Shown piece by piece: positions 6,151 through 6,457 of a stretch of DNA of 6,457 nucleotides. The notes beneath the pieces are model-generated. The model saw only the letters and a list, made by a program, of their open reading frames with translations. It searched no databases and was not told where the DNA came from. Positions within the stretch are counted from its first letter, which is position 1; the number at the start of each line of letters is the position of its first letter. This DNA is from DATDOO01 sp035293245 (GTDB lineage: Bacteria; Pseudomonadota; Gammaproteobacteria; Methylococcales; Methylococcaceae). The stretch lies in assembly GCA_035293245.1 (NCBI GenBank), contig DATDOO010000199.1, positions 1-6,457 of the forward strand, read 5' to 3'. The position numbers were made by a program, and so were the translations under genes.

Positions 6151-6457
6151 TCAATGGGCAAGGCGTTGTGCCAGGTCGTCGCCGGACTTGCGCAACTTCA
6201 GGTCGTTGAACACCACATAAGCCAGCGCAGAGAAATACGGCATCACCAATCCGGTTATCAAATTGGTCACGATGTCGGAGACGCCAAACGTGCCGGGTGT
6301 TGCCGCCTTGTCGCTGAGGCCGTAACCGATCATGCCCACGAGGGCATAGAAGATAATCATCAAAATACCCGGCACCATGTACACGGTGAGCGTCCGCCAC
6401 CAATGCCCCCACACCAGTTTATGGCTGGCCTTCAGCGAGGCATAGGCGCCCAGGTTG
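6151..6457 (-). CDS. Multi-pass membrane protein, 3' end only (right edge)
   Basis: The frame is open from the right edge to TGA 6153-6151, giving about 101 C-terminal residues; the rest lies outside. A GTG at 6414 is internal, because the frame continues through it to the edge with plausible membrane-protein sequence (LGAYASLKASHKLVWGHWW). Two membrane segments follow, at about visible residues 26-48 and 65-85, then a polar tail with the pattern FNDLKLRKSGDDLAQRL. This tail (an aromatic or polar residue, Asp-Leu-x-Leu-Arg, then a Gly-containing acidic stretch) is common in multi-pass membrane proteins next to MoxR/DUF4129 genes. Such proteins are annotated variously as DUF975-like or glycerophosphodiester phosphodiesterase membrane-domain proteins. 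I cannot choose the family from this fragment. It is 27 bp upstream of DUF4129 on the same strand and probably belongs to the same operon. Confidence 0.72.
   Translation of the reverse strand, partial: NLGAYASLKASHKLVWGHWWRTLTVYMVPGILMIIFYALVGMIGYGLSDKAATPGTFGVSDIVTNLITGLVMPYFSALAYVVFNDLKLRKSGDDLAQRLAH

Noticed and set aside
6412..6414. GTG as the start of an 87-residue small membrane protein
   Set aside because: The same frame runs to the window edge through protein-like sequence, and the ending resembles the C-terminus of larger multi-pass proteins.

Overview
The window is a compact, GC-rich (clearly above 60% by eye), fully coding stretch of a bacterial chromosome. Protein-level features (MoxR with DUF58, DUF4350 and DUF4129 partners plus SpoIIM-like and RDD membrane proteins) and codon use suggest a Gram-negative proteobacterium, most likely a gammaproteobacterium. 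That placement is an impression from the sequence, not the result of a search. I see no tRNA, rRNA, CRISPR array, insertion sequence or phage gene, and no sign of recent transfer.

Layout. Two gene sets point at each other. On the + strand, the 3' part of an RDD-family membrane protein (1-663, cut by the left edge) is followed, with an ATGA overlap, by a SpoIIM/DUF95-type membrane protein (660-1646). On the - strand, reading right to left, come the 3' end of a multi-pass membrane protein (6457-6151, cut by the right edge), a DUF4129 protein (6123-5224), a DUF4350 protein (5227-3938), a MoxR-type AAA+ ATPase (3899-2928) and a DUF58 von Willebrand A-like protein (2928-1636). The two sets converge and their last codons overlap by 11 bp (1636-1646). 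No gap exceeds about 40 bp, and both promoters must lie outside the window.

How the genes may work together. MoxR ATPases are chaperone-like AAA+ proteins that usually act with a vWA-domain partner, here DUF58. DUF4129 and DUF4350 are membrane-anchored envelope proteins that recur next to MoxR/DUF58. The SpoIIM-like, RDD and terminal membrane proteins are also recurrent companions. The reasonable inference is a membrane-associated, ATP-driven assembly or maturation machine whose substrate is unknown. The set is a known conserved neighbourhood with poorly defined function, so the families are not new. The more unusual local details are the tail-to-tail coding overlap, an altered MIDAS motif in the DUF58 protein, paired cysteines in the two predicted envelope domains, and a weakly specified MoxR start behind a short C-rich repeat.
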